A stretch of 64,000 nucleotides of DNA from Peribacillus asahii (GTDB lineage: Bacteria; Bacillota; Bacilli; Bacillales; DSM-1321). The notes under the pieces were generated by a model. That model ran no database searches and had not been told where the DNA came from. It saw only the letters and a program-made list of their open reading frames with translations. Each line of letters starts with the position of its first letter. The first letter of the stretch is position 1. The stretch is from positions 3,024,001-3,088,000 of the forward strand of contig NZ_CP026095.1 in assembly GCF_004006295.1 (NCBI RefSeq). The letters run 5' to 3'. The translations under genes and the position numbers were made by a program. This document shows, piece by piece, positions 41,876-51,535 of the stretch.

Positions 41876-43549
41876 ATGACTATGCAAGAGAATGCATTAT
41901 CTATTTTCGCCTTAGGGGGCGTAAATGAAATTGGTAAGAATATGTATGTGATTCAATATGAAAACGATCTCTTTATCATTGATTGCGGTTCTAAATTTCC
42001 AAATGAAGATTTATTAGGCATCGATTTAATCATCCCTGATATTACTTATTTACAAGAGAATAAGGATAAAATTCAAGCGTTAATTGTTACACATGGACAT
42101 GAAGATCATATAGGGGGAATCCCTTACTTCCTAAAAGAATTAAATGTACCCATCTATGCTACACGCTTTACACTTGGTTTAATTGAATTAAAATTAAAAG
42201 AACATGGACTGCTGCGAGATAGCAAATTGATTCAAATTGATGAAGATTCACATTTTGATTTTGGGCAGACCGGTGTAAGCTTTTTTAGAACTAGCCATAG
42301 TATCCCCGATTGTCTAGGCATTGTCTTCCATACACCGGAAGGAGTCGTCGTCCATACTGGGGACTTCAAATTCGATTTAACTCCTGTGAATAATCAGTAT
42401 ACGGATATTCATAAAATGGCTGACATCGGCAAACAAGGTGTGTTAGTTCTATTATCCGAAAGTACGAATGCTGAACGCCCTGGGTCTTCTCCATCGGAGC
42501 AACTTGTAGGCGGCCATATTGAAGAAGCCTTCCGGAAAGCCGAGCGGAAAGTCATTATTTCTACTTTTGCTTCTAATGTTAATCGCCTTCAACAAGTAGT
42601 AGATGCTGCACAAAAGACAAATCGAAAGCTTGCATTGCTTGGTCGAACAATGGTGAATGTCGTCTCTGTCGCGATGGAACGTGGTTATTTACAAGTTCCT
42701 GATGGGATGCTAATTGAAGCGCAGCAAATAAACGAAATGGCTCCTGAAAAGGTAGCTATCCTATGCACAGGAAGCCAAGGGGAGCCGATGGCCGCCCTTT
42801 CCCGTCTATCTAGCTCAAATTATCGAGATGTAGACATTCTACCTCAGGATACAGTTATTATAGCGGCAGGTCCGATACCGGGAAATGAACGAAGTGTTTC
42901 GCGTATTGTAGACAACTTATATCAATTAGGGGCTAACGTGATTTACGGATCAGGAAGTGTAACAGGCATGCACGTTTCTGGACATGCCTATCAAGAAGAA
43001 TTAAAGCTGATGCTTACGCTAATGAAACCTAAATATTTCATTCCAATTCATGGCGAGTTTAGGATGCTGCATCATCACCGTTTATTAGCTGAATCAGTTG
43101 GCGTGAAGCAAGGAAATACATTTATCATTAATAATGGTGATGTCATTGACATTAACAACCAAGTTGCTCGTCAAACTCGAAAGATACCTTCTGGGAATAT
43201 TTATGTAGACGGTGTAGGTGTTGGTGACGTTGGGAATATCGTGTTACGAGATCGTAAACAGCTTTCTGAGGATGGCATGCTAGTCATTGTAGTTACTCTT
43301 AGTAAAATGGAAAGAAAAATCATTTCTGGCCCTGACACCATTTCCCGCGGCTTTGTCTATGCACGAGATTCTGAGGAACTTCTAAGAGAAGTGAATCGAC
43401 TTGTTAAAACAACTGTTAACGACTTACAAGAAGCGAATAGATATCAATGGAATGTAATGAAACAAAGTATTAAAAAAGCCGTTGGACAATATGTATATAG
43501 TCAAACAAAGAAAAAGCCGATGATTCTTCCGATTATTATCGAAGTTTAA
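41876..43549 (+). CDS. Ribonuclease J family protein (J1-like)
   Basis: 557 aa. Metallo-beta-lactamase/beta-CASP exo/endonuclease: HGHEDHIGG (H73-H78), HTGDFKFD and late LCTGSQGEPMAALSR and PIHGEFRMLHHH. The intact HxHxDH motif resembles RNase J1 rather than J2. Bacillus usually has rnjA elsewhere, so this may be an extra paralogue. AGGAGGATATAAAT precedes the ATG. It functions in 5'-3' RNA decay and maturation. Confidence 0.88.
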   Translation: MTMQENALSIFALGGVNEIGKNMYVIQYENDLFIIDCGSKFPNEDLLGIDLIIPDITYLQENKDKIQALIVTHGHEDHIGGIPYFLKELNVPIYATRFTLGLIELKLKEHGLLRDSKLIQIDEDSHFDFGQTGVSFFRTSHSIPDCLGIVFHTPEGVVVHTGDFKFDLTPVNNQYTDIHKMADIGKQGVLVLLSESTNAERPGSSPSEQLVGGHIEEAFRKAERKVIISTFASNVNRLQQVVDAAQKTNRKLALLGRTMVNVVSVAMERGYLQVPDGMLIEAQQINEMAPEKVAILCTGSQGEPMAALSRLSSSNYRDVDILPQDTVIIAAGPIPGNERSVSRIVDNLYQLGANVIYGSGSVTGMHVSGHAYQEELKLMLTLMKPKYFIPIHGEFRMLHHHRLLAESVGVKQGNTFIINNGDVIDINNQVARQTRKIPSGNIYVDGVGVGDVGNIVLRDRKQLSEDGMLVIVVTLSKMERKIISGPDTISRGFVYARDSEELLREVNRLVKTTVNDLQEANRYQWNVMKQSIKKAVGQYVYSQTKKKPMILPIIIEV

Positions 43550-43573
43550 TAAGAACTGGCTGTCATTACAGCT

Positions 43574-43614
43574 ACCTATCCATTTTATGTATTGGATACA
43601 TAAAATGGATAGGT
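43574..43614. repeat. Strong hairpin after the RNase J gene
   Basis: A nearly perfect 19-bp stem (ACCTATCCATTTTATGTAT with its complement) and a 3-base loop, but followed by A's rather than T's. Either a rho-independent-like stabiliser or processing site. Confidence 0.6.
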
Positions 43615-43706
43615 AAAAAATTAAGGAAGCGATGCCTCTTCATTATGTAGAAAGCAAGCAAGACGATGTTTTTTCAGAAAACAAACTGAAACTAACGACC
43701 TCACCA

Positions 43707-43982
43707 TCATCTACTTTTTATTCCAACAAGAATTAATACGACCCCTAAAAAAATACACGATATTTTAAACAAGGATAGTTTTTCAGCAACACCTATTAAT
43801 CCAACGGTTGTTGTTACAACTAAAATGATAGGTCCTACCATAGCTAATGAGCTATTAATGATTAACGCTTTTTCAATATCATTCAATTTAAATATAAGCA
43901 TTGCCGCAACCATTTCAATACTTGCGGAAAGAAATCGTAATGTTCCCATAATCAGTACCGCTTTTTCAATTACTGTAAACAT
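43707..43982 (-). CDS. yqhV: YqhV family (DUF2619) membrane protein
   Basis: 91 aa with three hydrophobic helices; the conserved MGTLRFLSASIEMVAAMLI and NSSLAMVGPIILVVTTTVGLIG match YqhV. GGAGGGTACT precedes the ATG. In B. subtilis yqhV lies near the spoIIIA operon; here it stands alone. Function unknown. Confidence 0.85.
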   Translation of the reverse strand: MFTVIEKAVLIMGTLRFLSASIEMVAAMLIFKLNDIEKALIINSSLAMVGPIILVVTTTVGLIGVAEKLSLFKISCIFLGVVLILVGIKSR

Positions 43983-44144
43983 AGTACCCTCCTTGGATAA
44001 AGATTCCTTTCTACATCATTCTATGCTGTAGTTTGGAATTCAGGACAAGTACTATTTCCTACTGACATGTCAAAACCTTTGTCATTCATTATAAATGTAA
44101 ACTAACAGGAGCAGATAATCTCTAATTTTACTCCCTGTTAAGCA

Positions 44145-44190
44145 CACAATAAAAGCGTAAATTCATATATGAATTTACGCTTTTATTGTG
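44145..44190. terminator. 46-bp perfect palindrome (bidirectional terminator)
   Basis: CACAATAAAAGCGTAAATTC and its perfect complement, ending in T-rich sequence; it ends the minus-strand gene at 44212. Confidence 0.8.
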
Positions 44191-44211
44191 ATTATATCTT
44201 TTAAATTCGTC

Positions 44212-44805
44212 TTATTGAGCTGCATCCTCTTCAGACTTTGTTTCCTTAATTTCTTGCAGTTCAAATCTCATAGTCTTTTTACCATTAGCATCAACTGATT
44301 CCCTTAAAATCTGACCGACACCTTTTGCAAAGTATGTGACACTGTACTCTTCTACACCTTTTTCAATGGTTTTTACCGCTGCTACGTCATTAAAAGTACC
44401 AGCTGGAGTAGTAATCGTCTTATCTACAGATTCAATAGTAAAAGTATAAGAATCGACAGTCCATTTTTCTCCTTTTTCTACTGGGTAAGCTAACACCTTG
44501 TCACTGCTATAAAATAACCCTTCTTCATTCTCTGTTTCTAAAAAGGTCTCCGCACCAAACCACGTATTAAATTCTTGAGATTTACCAATATAATTTTGTT
44601 CGTATTGAATATATCGTTCTTTCTTAACACTGTATTCCTTAACAACGTATAGTTTTTTCGTATCTTTTAAATAACTCATTTCTTTTGGTATTTCTAACGA
44701 TTCAATCTTTTCATTAGAGTTGTTAATTCCTTTAAAAACGATAAATAGTAAAAAAACTACAACAACTAGTGAAAGTGCCAGGATGATTTTAACTGAATTT
44801 TTCAA
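44212..44805 (-). CDS. Membrane-anchored hypothetical protein
   Basis: 197 aa: N-terminal membrane helix (about 7-24), then a beta-rich extracellular part with TITTPAGTFNDVAAVKTIEKG and YFAKGVGQILRE, seen in other Bacillus surface proteins of unknown role. Acidic tail. Monocistronic with terminator. Confidence 0.65.
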   Translation of the reverse strand: MKNSVKIILALSLVVVVFLLFIVFKGINNSNEKIESLEIPKEMSYLKDTKKLYVVKEYSVKKERYIQYEQNYIGKSQEFNTWFGAETFLETENEEGLFYSSDKVLAYPVEKGEKWTVDSYTFTIESVDKTITTPAGTFNDVAAVKTIEKGVEEYSVTYFAKGVGQILRESVDANGKKTMRFELQEIKETKSEEDAAQ

Positions 44806-45387
44806 ATGTCTCTTCCTTTACTATGTAATTTAAACTTCCCCCATTCTATCAAATTTTTTAGAAACCAGTCAAAAATAAAGAAGCAAAGAACGATAAGCAT
44901 TCAAGTGCATGTCTAAATTCCGATGATAGGTTACTTCTATAGTATAAAAGGCATCCAGAGCGTTCCCGCTCGGATACCTTTTGTTTACCTAAGATGTGAT
45001 AATTATGCGCTTCTTCCACTGTTGTATCATCTTGTTCTGCTAATTTTGGTAATTGATTTCTAATTAATTTTGTACGATTGCAACAATAATGCCTAAGGTA
45101 CCCATACTACTCCCCTAAACTCCCTGTACAATTTGTGAAGTGTTATCGAAAGTTGAATCTTTTGTACGTTTCAGATTATGTTATAAAATTGTCGATTTTT
45201 ATAATACTTGTTTCCTTATCATTGCTATAACCATAAAGTTATCTTATATCTTATATTTTAATTTTATTTAAATATAGAATTTATGCATTCTTTCACATTT
45301 TCGTCTGTAATCGAATGGATATTTACTATTTATTTGGGCATCTTACTATAACTAAAAAGTTATAGCAACATTAGGGAGTTAGGAATT
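44806..45387. other. Long gap with terminator and gene remnant
   Basis: A hairpin at 44946-44982 (AAAAGGCATCC/GGATACCTTTT with CG-rich stem) then TTGTTT. Next comes a minus-strand remnant at 44990-45105 (listed). The LysR promoter region follows. Confidence 0.5.
44990..45105 (-). pseudogene. Remnant of an unidentified gene
   Basis: Minus-strand frames encode MGTLGIIVAIVQ after GGGGAGTAGT and, after a frame change, KLIRNQLPKLAEQDDTTVEE. These look like pieces of one broken membrane-protein end. Low certainty. Confidence 0.3.
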
Positions 45388-46299
45388 ATGAAAGATTTAT
45401 CATTAGACTATTTGCAAGCAATTGTAGAATATGGGAGTATTTCGCAAGCAGCAAATGCTCTTTTTATCTCGCAACCGTATTTAAGTAAGTTTATTAAGAA
45501 CCTCGAAAAGGGGCTCGGTGTAGAGTTAATTAATCGTCAAGTGACACCTTTAACTTTGACATATGCGGGTGAACGATACATCTCCTATATGAAAGACATT
45601 GAAAATACGTATATGAAAATGAAACATGAAATTGAAGCCATTTCTGATTTAAAAAAAGGGCGGTTAACAATTGGCATCAATCCTATTTTAGCTTCACATA
45701 CGCTGTATAAATTTCTTCCACACTTCATGAAAAAGTATCCAGGAATTGAAATTGAACTAGAAGAAGCGTCCGCTGCCGAAATGGAGTCATTAGTTCTTCA
45801 AAATACAATTGATATTTGCTTAAATATGTTGCCGATCATAAATACAGAGCTTGTCTATGAACGCCTTTATGAAGAAAATATATATGTAGTCATACCGCCA
45901 GGGCACGCCTTATACGAAAAGAATCATAAGCAGCCAATGCATGTACCCTTCCACCCTTCTTGTTTAAACAAAGAAAAATTTATTTTGTTAAAACCAGGAC
46001 TTGGATTGCGTCGTTTAACGGATCACATTTTAGAACACTACAACATTCAACCAAATATAGTTCTCGAAACGAATAATATTGAAAATGCATTTAGACTGGC
46101 GAACAAAGGTGTGGGTATTACAATTATCCCTGAATGCGTCGTAACACGTGATCAAATAAAAATAGAATCCAACCTTTACACGCTCGGAAATCCAACTTTT
46201 AAAAACCAAGTCGTTATTAGTTATAAAAAAGAGGCCACACTGCCACCTGCAGCCATTGCCTTCTTACAAATAACAAAGGAAAAATATATGCAGTTTTAG
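45388..46299 (+). CDS. LysR-family transcriptional regulator
   Basis: 303 aa: N-terminal HTH (LDYLQAIVEYGSISQAANALFISQPYLSKFIKNLEK) and a substrate-binding domain (about 90-300). Start preceded by GGGAG. Downstream hairpin GCAACGGCC... (46303-46345). No obvious target gene beside it; it may once have controlled the decayed gene at 44990. Confidence 0.9.
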   Translation: MKDLSLDYLQAIVEYGSISQAANALFISQPYLSKFIKNLEKGLGVELINRQVTPLTLTYAGERYISYMKDIENTYMKMKHEIEAISDLKKGRLTIGINPILASHTLYKFLPHFMKKYPGIEIELEEASAAEMESLVLQNTIDICLNMLPIINTELVYERLYEENIYVVIPPGHALYEKNHKQPMHVPFHPSCLNKEKFILLKPGLGLRRLTDHILEHYNIQPNIVLETNNIENAFRLANKGVGITIIPECVVTRDQIKIESNLYTLGNPTFKNQVVISYKKEATLPPAAIAFLQITKEKYMQF

Positions 46300-46302
46300 C
46301 AT

Positions 46303-46345
46303 GCAACGGCCTTTCCCCGATTGAATACCGAGCAAAGGCCGTTGC
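46303..46345 (+). terminator. Terminator of the LysR gene
   Basis: GCAACGGCCTTT / AAAGGCCGTTGC, a 12-bp stem. T-tract weak. Confidence 0.65.
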
Positions 46346-46579
46346 TCCATATACTTTCTTCTGCCTTGCTTCTGCAACGGTTTCGTTTCTATAAAAAAAT
46401 TTAGATAAGACTAAGCAGCCTCTCTGAATTTTTCTAATTCTACCTTTTTTCTTCTATGTCCTGTAAATACAAATTGTACATTCATTTAATTCATGTTCTT
46501 CTAAATGGATTTTCCATTTAAAATAGAAACAAAGAATTTGGTCATCAAACATTCTCGTTATCCTAAAAGGAGCATACAA

Positions 46580-47242
46580 ATGAAGATTGATTTATTAGTT
46601 CATTTATTTGAAGCAAATAGAAATAAAGAAAATGCTATTCCAATGCAAAAGTATATGAAGAATCACTTCCCTTTTCTCGGTATTAAAACACCTAGAAGAA
46701 GGGAGCTCATGAAAGAATTTTTTCAAAAAAGCGGCCTATTAAAGGAAAGTTTTCAGACGGATTTTATTGAAGTTTTATGGGAGTTAGAAGAGAGGGAATA
46801 CCAGTACGCCGCTCTAGACTATATCGAACGGTCTATCAACAAGTTAGACAAGAATCATCTTCCATTATTTGAAAAGCTGGTTACTACAAAATCGTGGTGG
46901 GATTCAGTTGATGTGTTGGCACCGAAACCGATTGGAAAAATTGCGGCTAACTTTCCAGAAGTTATCCCTCAAACGATTGAAGGCTGGGCTTACGGAGACC
47001 ATCTTTGGCTCAACAGAGCAGCAATCCTTTTCCAATTAAAATATAAAGAAAAGACAGATGCACAACTTCTTTACGACTATATTGTGCAAAATAAAGAAAG
47101 TAAGGAGTTTTTCATTCAAAAAGCAATCGGCTGGGCACTTAGGGAATATTCAAAAACAAACCCTGAGTCTGTTAAAGCCTTTATTGAATCCCACGAGCTT
47201 CCAAAATTAAGCATCCGAGAAGGAAGCAAATATTTATACTAA
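46580..47242 (+). CDS. AlkD-like DNA alkylation repair protein
   Basis: 220 aa, all-helical HEAT-like fold: IKTPRRRELMKEFF, KSWWDSVDVLAPKPIG and SKEFFIQKAIGWALREYSK. AlkD enzymes excise positively charged alkylated bases. Start 46580 chosen for AAAGGAGC just before the ATG; the longer reading from 46505 has none. W and D in WWDSVD suit the family's base-recognition cleft. Confidence 0.88.
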   Translation: MKIDLLVHLFEANRNKENAIPMQKYMKNHFPFLGIKTPRRRELMKEFFQKSGLLKESFQTDFIEVLWELEEREYQYAALDYIERSINKLDKNHLPLFEKLVTTKSWWDSVDVLAPKPIGKIAANFPEVIPQTIEGWAYGDHLWLNRAAILFQLKYKEKTDAQLLYDYIVQNKESKEFFIQKAIGWALREYSKTNPESVKAFIESHELPKLSIREGSKYLY

Positions 47243-47280
47243 GTAACATCCTAAACATGCAGTATGATTTTTTAAAAAAT

Positions 47281-47332
47281 AATATACTTCAAAACTATTG
47301 AACTTTATTTTTCAACAGTTTTGAAGTATATT
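47281..47332 (+). terminator. Strong hairpin terminator after the AlkD-like gene
   Basis: AATATACTTCAAAACT stem with its complement (one mismatch) followed by CTGTTTAG. Confidence 0.75.
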
Positions 47333-47437
47333 CTGTTTAGAAAATGACTGGGATATTACTTTGGGCTACTCTCTTGTACATTAGTCAATGTTCATCTAAT
47401 TATCTCGTTTGTGATTAATCCAACCCGTTCTACTGTT

Positions 47438-48190
47438 TTACATTTGAGAACCCAACTTTAAGGAAATTTGTCTAGCTGCATTCGTCACTTTTTGAATTAA
47501 TTCCGGCAAGCGGTCTTCTTGATAACGTGCATCAATTCCCGCTATGCTAATACCAGCTACAATTTGATTTTGATTATTCAAGATTGGTGCACTTATAGCT
47601 TTTGTATAATTCTCTAATTCAGATGAAGTAATGGTGTAACCGTTTTTTCTCGCATCCTCTAATGATTGACGAAGCACACTTTTATCTGTTATTGTCCCCA
47701 TCGCAATTGGTTTTAATTCTATATTTTCTATATAAGCTTCACGCTCTTCTTCAGGCAAATAAGCGAGTATAATTCGAGAATCCCCTGCATACAGCGGCGA
47801 ACGCCTTCCAATTGAAGTATATAAACGTACAGGCTGCAACGTATCTATTTTTTCAATATACATGGCTTCATTTGCATCTCTCATAATAAGATTCACTGCT
47901 TCTTCAACATCATCTCGAAGTTCTTTCATAATGGGAAGTGCAATTGTCCGAATATCCAAACGCTCCGCCACTAATTGACCAAACTGTAAGAACAATAGTC
48001 CTAGTGAGTAATAACCTTCTTCATCTCTTGTTAAAAATCCCATTTCTTCAAGCGAACCCACCATACGATGTAAAGAGGTTTTCGGAATATGAGAAAGTTC
48101 CATCATTTCATTAAAAGTGAGTTTGGGATAATTCAAGAAAAGAGTGAGGATTTGCATGGATTTTACAACGGTTTTGTTATGTGCTTGCAT
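47438..48190 (-). CDS. kipR: IclR-family regulator, KipR-like
   Basis: 250 aa: N-terminal winged helix (KSMQILTLFLNYPKLTFNEMMELSHIPKTSLHRMVGSLEE) and an IclR effector domain (about 80-245). Start 48190, GGGAG seven bases upstream. In B. subtilis kipR follows kipA in the ycsF-kip operon; here it lies 1.5 kb downstream of kipA on the same strand. Likely represses the pxp/kip operon. Confidence 0.75.
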   Translation of the reverse strand: MQAHNKTVVKSMQILTLFLNYPKLTFNEMMELSHIPKTSLHRMVGSLEEMGFLTRDEEGYYSLGLLFLQFGQLVAERLDIRTIALPIMKELRDDVEEAVNLIMRDANEAMYIEKIDTLQPVRLYTSIGRRSPLYAGDSRIILAYLPEEEREAYIENIELKPIAMGTITDKSVLRQSLEDARKNGYTITSSELENYTKAISAPILNNQNQIVAGISIAGIDARYQEDRLPELIQKVTNAARQISLKLGSQM

Positions 48191-48678
48191 AAAATATCTC
48201 CCTTCTTGATAAGTGTTAAAAAATTTAAACATCCGCTACAACTATGTAATATATAAAAGAAACTTTATTCTTTTTCTACCATTACTATAAAACATTATAA
48301 ACAAAAGAGGAACATTGGATTTCAATTAAGCGAAGTTCCATCTCTTATGAAGATAAAAGGAATCGGGTCAGAGATTAACCTCCGACCTCTCACACCACCG
48401 TACTTACAGTTCAGCACTCACACACTATAGACTGCACCATGCTTGGGCGCACAACAAAAAAGGAGGGAAAATCCATCCTTTTTATTATCCTTAATATTTC
48501 TCTACTCCCAAGAAACTTTCAACAAAATTTTTTGAAAGTCATTTCGATTAACATAATCAAATTAATTATAATACAAACACAGTTGTTAATAGACGTTTCA
48601 AGCCTTGTTTCTCTTTATCTTTTTTGGATTTTCCTCCCCCCGAATACACTCACAAAGATTTTTTGCGCGGACTTATAT
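48191..48678. other. Gap with group II intron-like remnant
   Basis: Read on the minus strand, 48364-48415 has GTACGGTGGTGTGAGAGGTCGG-type ending seen at the 3' end of group II introns, but no intron-encoded protein or domain V is intact. The frame at 48439-48720 is not convincing as a gene. Confidence 0.4.
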
Positions 48679-49005
48679 TTATGGAGAATGATGTTTGACC
48701 GACTGAATCTGGAGACCTAATAAAACACGCTGTTGTTTTAGTCTCCAAAACTCTTCCAATAAATACTCATTAGAAGAATAAATTCGCAACTGCTGATAAA
48801 TGATGCGAATTTCTTCATTAATATGTTTATACTTTTCCAAAAGAGGTTTAAACCCAAAGGATTGGATTTCTTTTCTGATTTCATTACGGGAATTTTGTAA
48901 TTTTTCTACAATTTCTTGTTTCCACAATTGGTCATTTATACTTTCCGCATATAAGTATAAATCTAAATAATCATTTACCGATAATTGGGCCTCGCTAATG
49001 TTCAT
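48679..49005 (-). CDS. Hypothetical helical protein
   Basis: 108 aa, strongly helical (WKQEIVEKLQNSRNEIRKEIQSFGFKPLLEKY). AGGGGAAG precedes the ATG by four bases. No family recognised. Confidence 0.6.
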   Translation of the reverse strand: MNISEAQLSVNDYLDLYLYAESINDQLWKQEIVEKLQNSRNEIRKEIQSFGFKPLLEKYKHINEEIRIIYQQLRIYSSNEYLLEEFWRLKQQRVLLGLQIQSVKHHSP

Positions 49006-49143
49006 AAAACTTCCCCTTTCAGTCTCTCTCCTTTATTAATTGCCATTTACTCATTTAATGGAATTTTCTATTGTTCCCATCTATTCTGAAGAAACCAGAG
49101 CATATAAAGATTAGAATAACCGAGCGAGATTACTACCTACATA

Positions 49144-49350
49144 TCATGACTTTTTACAAGTCCATTTTATAGAACCAAAATCACTATGCGGATGACAATG
49201 TGATTGAAAACTTCTATATTCATTTTCTAGTTCTGTTAGTGATAACTCAAAAAGATGTTTATCACCTTTTTTATATATTTTAAAAGCAATCAGTTTATCT
49301 ATTAATTTTTTTCGTCTATCTTCCACGGCTTTCCTAAGAACATTTCCCAC
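49144..49350 (-). CDS. FbpA-like (Fur-regulated basic protein) family
   Basis: 68 aa from GTG 49350 (GGAGTG upstream). RKAVEDRRKKLIDKLIAFKIYKKGDKHLFELSLTELENEY resembles FbpA-type proteins, small basic helical iron-sparing proteins of Bacillus. No clear Fur box seen upstream, so iron control is not shown here. C-terminal CHPH and CKK may bind metal. Confidence 0.65.
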   Translation of the reverse strand: MGNVLRKAVEDRRKKLIDKLIAFKIYKKGDKHLFELSLTELENEYRSFQSHCHPHSDFGSIKWTCKKS

Positions 49351-49763
49351 ACATATCACTCCTTTTATAAATTCATTACCCAAAAGTTTATTAAACATAT
49401 AAAAAAAGTATGATTTTAACAAAAAATTTTGACTAACTATTTAATAATAAACCACTATTTTCCCTACAAAACGACCATTTTCTTTATTTTTAATCATGTT
49501 ACCGAGCTTATCTCCACGAAAACTAAAACTTATTGCATATTCCTTCCTCTAAATATAAAAGACTTTAACTCTTAAGCATGAAAATAGCCAAGAATTAAAG
49601 TCTCTAGTGGACGAAAAAACTTCCTTTTTTTTTATTTTAATAAAATTAAACATATAGCTCAAGTACGAATTAAAATTTAGTGCACAAATTCAAGATATAC
49701 TCTTCTTAGATCAAGAATAATTGTTCACCCTATAGACTGTACCTACGCTGGACGCGCTACAAA
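49351..49763. other. Gap before the pxp operon's end
   Basis: AT-rich, no gene. Near 49731-49760 a segment (CTATAGACTG...CGCTACAAAAAAG) resembles one near 48424. Confidence 0.4.
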
Positions 49764-49793
49764 AAAGAAAGCACTCCTGGAGTACTTTCTTTT
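49764..49793 (-). terminator. Terminator of the pxp operon
   Basis: AAAGAAAGCACTCC pairs with GGAGTACTTTCTTT (one mismatch). On the minus strand it continues TTTTTTG. Confidence 0.75.
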
Positions 49794-50769
49794 ACTGTAA
49801 AGCCAATGATAGCGCAACCTTCAATTGTTTTAACTTCTGTTCTTTTTGAATATACAACTGCTCGGCTTCTTTTAATGTAACTTGTGAAAATTGAATAGAT
49901 TCTCCAGGTTTCAACTGCCCGATTAATGATAAATCTGTCGTAATCACTTGAGCAATTTTAGGATACCCTCCCGTAGTTTGGCGATCAGCAAGTAGAATGA
50001 TAGGATTTCCATCTGGAGGGACTTGAATAGAACCATTTGATACAGCTTCAGACAAGATGTCACGTTTATGCTGTAGCTCCAATGCAGGACCTGATATTCT
50101 ATATCCCATACGATCTGATTGACTTGAAACTTTAAACAAACTGTCTACAAACTGAAGTTTACTTGAGTTTGTAAAATATTCGTACTGGCTTCCAGCAAGA
50201 AAACGAATAACTGGGATGCGACTCGGCAAAAACTCTTTTGCATGAACAAACCACTTTGCAGCAAGAAAACTTTCCGTCCACTCATGCTTTAGCATAGTAG
50301 AATGTCCATTAAAAGGAACAACATCATCTACTTGTAGAGCTCTTCCTTTATAGCCTCCCATTTGGCCTCTTAAATACGTGCTTTTACTACCCAGCACTTC
50401 CGAAATAGCATATCCTCCCGCAACAGACAAATAAGCACGGCAGCCGGATTTACATCGTCCAAATCGAAGAATAGCTCCCTTTTTCACATAAATAGGTCTC
50501 CACATTGGAACCGTTCGGTCATCAATAGTAGGTGATAAATCACCGCCTGTAATCGCGATTACACAGTCTTCTTCTACTTTAAAAGTCGGACCCATTAGTG
50601 TCACTTCAAGGACTGCTTCTCCCTCTTGATTACCAACTAACAAATTTGCAATACGTAAGGAATATGTATCCATTGCCCCGCTTACAATCACACCGTGTTT
50701 TTGAAACCCTTTTCTGCCAAGATCTTGAATCGTTGTTAATAATCCCGGTTTGATAACGCGTAGGCTCAC
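49792..50769 (-). CDS. pxpC: 5-oxoprolinase subunit PxpC (KipA)
   Basis: 325 aa biotin-dependent carboxyltransferase-like fold: RVIKPGLLTTIQDLGRKGFQ and PIILLADRQTTGGYPKIAQV. With PxpB and PxpA it converts 5-oxoproline to glutamate using ATP. In B. subtilis KipA also counteracts KipI, the inhibitor of sporulation kinase KinA. It overlaps pxpB by 4 bases (ATGA), indicating coupling. Confidence 0.93.
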   Translation of the reverse strand: MSLRVIKPGLLTTIQDLGRKGFQKHGVIVSGAMDTYSLRIANLLVGNQEGEAVLEVTLMGPTFKVEEDCVIAITGGDLSPTIDDRTVPMWRPIYVKKGAILRFGRCKSGCRAYLSVAGGYAISEVLGSKSTYLRGQMGGYKGRALQVDDVVPFNGHSTMLKHEWTESFLAAKWFVHAKEFLPSRIPVIRFLAGSQYEYFTNSSKLQFVDSLFKVSSQSDRMGYRISGPALELQHKRDILSEAVSNGSIQVPPDGNPIILLADRQTTGGYPKIAQVITTDLSLIGQLKPGESIQFSQVTLKEAEQLYIQKEQKLKQLKVALSLALQ

Positions 50770-51512
50770 CGTCTCTCCTCCTTCATTTCTTTGTACTCTT
50801 CATAAGAAATTGGGTAAAATTTCACAATATCTCCTGCTTGTAATAAACTAGGGGGATTTTCGTTTGGTAAAAATAGTGTTTGCGGAGTTTGTCCAATTAA
50901 TTGCCATCCACCAGGCGTTGAAATAGGATAAACTCCCGTTTGCATGCCAGCAATTCCAACAGCTCCTGCTGGTATCGTTGTTCTTGGTGAAGAACGTCTA
51001 GGCGTGGCAATCTTTTCTGATAACCCTCCCAAAAACGGAAATCCTGGTGCAAACCCAATCATATAAACTAAATACTCACCGCTTGCATGAATACGGATAA
51101 CTTCATCAGTCGTTAAATGATTATAGCGAGCTACATATTCCAAATCCGGCCCATACTCGCCTCCATAGCATACTGGGATGGACACCGTTCGATGGGTCAT
51201 CTTTTTATTCGTCTCTATCTGCTGTAACTTCTTTTTAATATTTGAACAAACTACCTCATAAGGAGAGATTCCAGCTTCGTTATGTTTTTGTTCATTAAAA
51301 ACAACAAGAGGGTCATAAAAAACAGTTAAATTAGTATAAGCAGGCACACATTCTACAAATCCAACAAACGGTTCATGTTCTAGTAACTCCATAAATATTT
51401 TTATTTTTTTATGAATATCATATTTTATTTCGTTCCCAAATGTAACGACTACTGCGGAATCGCCTAATGGAGATAATGTAAAACCAGTTGTATTCAAAAG
51501 CTTTCCCAACAT
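50766..51512 (-). CDS. pxpB: 5-oxoprolinase subunit PxpB (KipI)
   Basis: 248 aa: an AHS1-type fold with YLVYMIGFAPGFPFLGGLSEKIATPRR and PISTPGGWQLIGQTP. KipI in B. subtilis also binds KinA to restrain sporulation. Works with PxpC and PxpA. The gene lies between the DUF1445 and pxpC genes in the usual ycs/kip order. Confidence 0.93.
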   Translation of the reverse strand: MLGKLLNTTGFTLSPLGDSAVVVTFGNEIKYDIHKKIKIFMELLEHEPFVGFVECVPAYTNLTVFYDPLVVFNEQKHNEAGISPYEVVCSNIKKKLQQIETNKKMTHRTVSIPVCYGGEYGPDLEYVARYNHLTTDEVIRIHASGEYLVYMIGFAPGFPFLGGLSEKIATPRRSSPRTTIPAGAVGIAGMQTGVYPISTPGGWQLIGQTPQTLFLPNENPPSLLQAGDIVKFYPISYEEYKEMKEERR

Positions 51513-51535
51513 AGAGCTCCTCTCTTTCTAATTAG

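Noticed and set aside
48439..48720. 93-residue open frame
   Set aside because: AT-rich translation with no homologous look, overlapping a supported minus-strand gene; start not preceded by a ribosome site.
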